DNA of 54,564 nt, taken from a virus. Shown here in pieces: positions 52,879 to 54,564 of this stretch (positions within the stretch are counted from its first letter, which is position 1; every line of letters begins with the position of its first letter). Both the position numbers and the translations under genes were made by a program. The notes under the pieces are model-generated. The model saw only the letters and a program-made list of their open reading frames with translations, was not told the origin of the DNA and ran no database searches. Location: positions 1-54,564 of IMG/VR virus record IMGVR_UViG_3300008111_002018; one strand, given 5' to 3'.

Positions 52879-53690
52879 TGAAGAACTTGAAGAATTGGGT
52901 TAGAGAAAATCTAAAAGGAATTATTGCTACGTCATTTACAATTCCTATTTTATTAGTTGCCTTTGTTTCCATTAGTCACGTAACAACTTTTTATGGTTTA
53001 ACTAACCCTTTTTCTTGGGCAATTTATTTGTCCGTAGCAATTGAAATTGCCGCTCTTGGAGCACTTGCTGGTATTTCAGCGAACATGGGTAGATTTGTCT
53101 ATGTTCCATTTTTGATTGTAACTTTTATTCAGTTTGTTGGTAACGTATTTTTTGCTTATTCATTTATTAATCAGACAAGTGATTTATTTAAACAATGGGT
53201 CGAATTATCGGGTCCGTTACTCGAAACATTTGGAGTTGACATTACAGACATGTTAGCACAAAAAAGATGGTTAGCTTTAATTTCAGGTGGAATGTTACCA
53301 TTAATATCCTTAACATTTGCACACATGTTGGTTAAGTATTCTGAACAAACAAAAATTGAAACTATACCAATGGTCGAAGTTACCGATGAAATTATTGATG
53401 AGATATCTAAAGAAGCTGGTAAAAAAGAAAAAGAAATTGTTGAAAAATATCAACCATACATACCAACTCAAGATGATTTGAATAAATTACAAGAGTTATT
53501 CGAAAAAAAATACAATCAAAAGACTGAAATTAATGAACCAGTAACTGATACTGTAAATGATACTGTAAATGATACTGTAAATGAAGTTATACCTCCTACA
53601 CCTACACCATCAGAACAATTATACTTTGTAGATGACGAACCTGTTATTGAACCACAAATAAACAGATTAGTTTATACGAAGAATGACTGA
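52878..53690 (+). CDS. Multi-pass membrane protein with cytoplasmic tail
   Basis: The 270-residue protein has about four membrane helices, near residues 15-37, 45-68, 70-97 and 132-155. A hydrophilic tail follows with EIIDEISKEAGKKEKEIVEK, a triplicated DTVN repeat and a Pro-rich stretch. I know of no family. It overlaps the amidase-like gene by eight bases, so a role in lysis or in the host envelope is possible; holins are usually much smaller. Confidence 0.7.
   Translation: MKNLKNWVRENLKGIIATSFTIPILLVAFVSISHVTTFYGLTNPFSWAIYLSVAIEIAALGALAGISANMGRFVYVPFLIVTFIQFVGNVFFAYSFINQTSDLFKQWVELSGPLLETFGVDITDMLAQKRWLALISGGMLPLISLTFAHMLVKYSEQTKIETIPMVEVTDEIIDEISKEAGKKEKEIVEKYQPYIPTQDDLNKLQELFEKKYNQKTEINEPVTDTVNDTVNDTVNEVIPPTPTPSEQLYFVDDEPVIEPQINRLVYTKND
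53547..53582 (+). repeat. Three tandem 12-base repeats
   Basis: GATACTGTAAAT occurs three times in tandem without change, encoding DTVN-DTVN-DTVN in the tail of the membrane protein. In-frame expansion or contraction would leave the reading frame intact. Confidence 0.9.
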
Positions 53691-54243
53691 ATCAAAAAAG
53701 AAAAAATTAATAATTTTAAGCCACACATCAAGGGTGGGAAAAGATTATTTAACGTCACTAGATTTTAGAAATAATGGGAAGTATGACCGACTTCCCAATT
53801 ATGTTATATTAAAGGATGGTTCAGTTGTTGAGACATTATCACCTGAAAAATCCTCAGAGTTTTTAGAAGATAAAAAACTTGGTGATAAATCAATTGTTAT
53901 TTGTTTAGAAAACTTAGGTTGGGTAAATAAAAATTTACTATCAACAACTTATTCAAATTGGTTGGGAAACAAAGTTACAGATGTTCATGAAAGAAAATGG
54001 AGAAACAAATATTTTTGGGACAAATACAGTGAAGAACAATTACAAAGTTTGGTTAAATTGTGTACTACATTATGTGAAGAATTCAAAATACCAAAAAAAT
54101 TTATAGGTCATAATACCAAATTAAACGGGGTTGAAAAATTCAACGGAATAATTAATAGAAGTAATTTGTCAGAAGATTACACAGATTTGTCGCCAGCTTT
54201 CAACTTCGTATATTTATTAGAAAACTTTAATGATGAACAATAA
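53683..54243 (+). CDS. N-acetylmuramoyl-L-alanine amidase-like protein
   Basis: The 186-residue protein resembles the amidase_2/PGRP fold. IILSHTSR supplies a first histidine, LPNYVILKDGSVVETL is the typical strand pair, IVICLENLGWV matches the core strand, and FIGHNTKLNGVEKF supplies a second histidine. Canonical enzymes have a second N-terminal His that is a Ser here (SHT instead of HHT) and end with a DPG-type motif that I do not see. It could be an endolysin or an inactive cell-wall-binding relative. Its place behind two membrane-protein genes fits a lysis group. Confidence 0.65.
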   Translation: MTESKKKKLIILSHTSRVGKDYLTSLDFRNNGKYDRLPNYVILKDGSVVETLSPEKSSEFLEDKKLGDKSIVICLENLGWVNKNLLSTTYSNWLGNKVTDVHERKWRNKYFWDKYSEEQLQSLVKLCTTLCEEFKIPKKFIGHNTKLNGVEKFNGIINRSNLSEDYTDLSPAFNFVYLLENFNDEQ

Positions 54244-54564
54244 TCAATACGACGAAATTAAAGACCTTTTGAAAAGGTCAAGATTACTAACAGAACAACC
54301 AATAGGTGCACCAAATATCGGTGCTGATATTGAAGAAAAAATTGACCAAGATGAACAAAAAACACCAAAAGACCAATACAAAAAGTATAGAGTTTCAGGT
54401 GGTATCTTAGTTATTCATGGTACAAACGCTACTGAAACATCAATCACTACTGATGATAAAACAACATTCCAAGAGACAATGGACGAATTTGTTTCTGAAG
54501 TATCTGATTTGACAGATTTTGGTCCTTTAAACTTGTATAAAAATTCTGTAGAATGGAGTGGTAA
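54230..54564 (+). CDS. Hypothetical protein, cut by the window end
   Basis: The frame opens with ATGATG at 54230-54235, overlapping the end of the amidase-like gene, and stays open for at least 111 codons to the window edge. The protein starts MMNNNQYDEIKDLLKRSRLL and is acidic in the first half, followed by YRVSGGILVIHG and a Thr/Asp-rich region. I do not recognise it. A virion or internal-head protein is possible. Confidence 0.65.
   Translation, partial: MMNNNQYDEIKDLLKRSRLLTEQPIGAPNIGADIEEKIDQDEQKTPKDQYKKYRVSGGILVIHGTNATETSITTDDKTTFQETMDEFVSEVSDLTDFGPLNLYKNSVEWSG

Overview
The window looks like part of the genome of a large tailed bacteriophage of the T4-like (myovirus) type that infects a member of the Bacteroidota. 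The T4-like signs are a Mre11/Rad50-type recombination pair (gp47/gp46), a zinc-finger/Toprim primase, a RuvC-like resolvase, its own sigma factor and very large fibre genes, one of which ends in a peptidase-S74 chaperone. The Bacteroidota signs are strong AT-richness, promoters of the TTTG-N19-TAnnTTTG type, absence of Shine-Dalgarno sequences, SprB-type adhesin repeats in a virion protein and a C-terminal segment like those on Bacteroidota rhomboid-type proteins. No tRNA, integrase, IS element or CRISPR array was seen.

Layout. 1-4707: the end of a huge collagen-like (Gly-Thr-Ser) fibre with an S74 domain, then two small virion-type genes. 4757-5356: a prolyl-hydroxylase-like 2OG-Fe(II) oxygenase. 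5347-21868: one tightly overlapping minus-strand operon of 16 glycan genes (glycosyltransferases, TibC-like heptosyltransferases, FkbM-type methyltransferases, a carbamoyltransferase, a DegT-type protein, a NeuD/PglD-type acyltransferase, an SGNH protein and an HldD-like heptose epimerase). 21930-28680: three paralogous LamG fibre/adhesin genes and one small gene. 28951-36088: seven plus-strand genes, mostly glycosyltransferases, including a Skp1-type GlcNAc-transferase (PF11397), a GT10 fucosyltransferase and HtrL/YibB-type proteins. 36120-43141: Thr/Pro-rich, Cys-rich, SprB-like and other virion proteins. 43142-43390: no protein gene, but a compact unit of promoter, structured RNA and terminator. 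43391-54564: replication, recombination and transcription genes, membrane proteins, an amidase-like protein and a gene cut by the window end.

How it may work together (inference). The glycan genes are embedded among genes for Ser/Thr-rich and Pro-rich virion proteins. A possible reading is that the phage glycosylates its own fibres: heptosylation of Ser/Thr-rich repeats by the TibC-like enzymes, and proline hydroxylation followed by GlcNAc and fucose addition on the Thr-Pro-rich protein. The alternative is remodelling of host surface glycans.

Two genes are interrupted as sequenced. The collagen-like fibre changes frame twice, and the gp46 gene has lost an internal segment. Either could be real decay or an assembly error.
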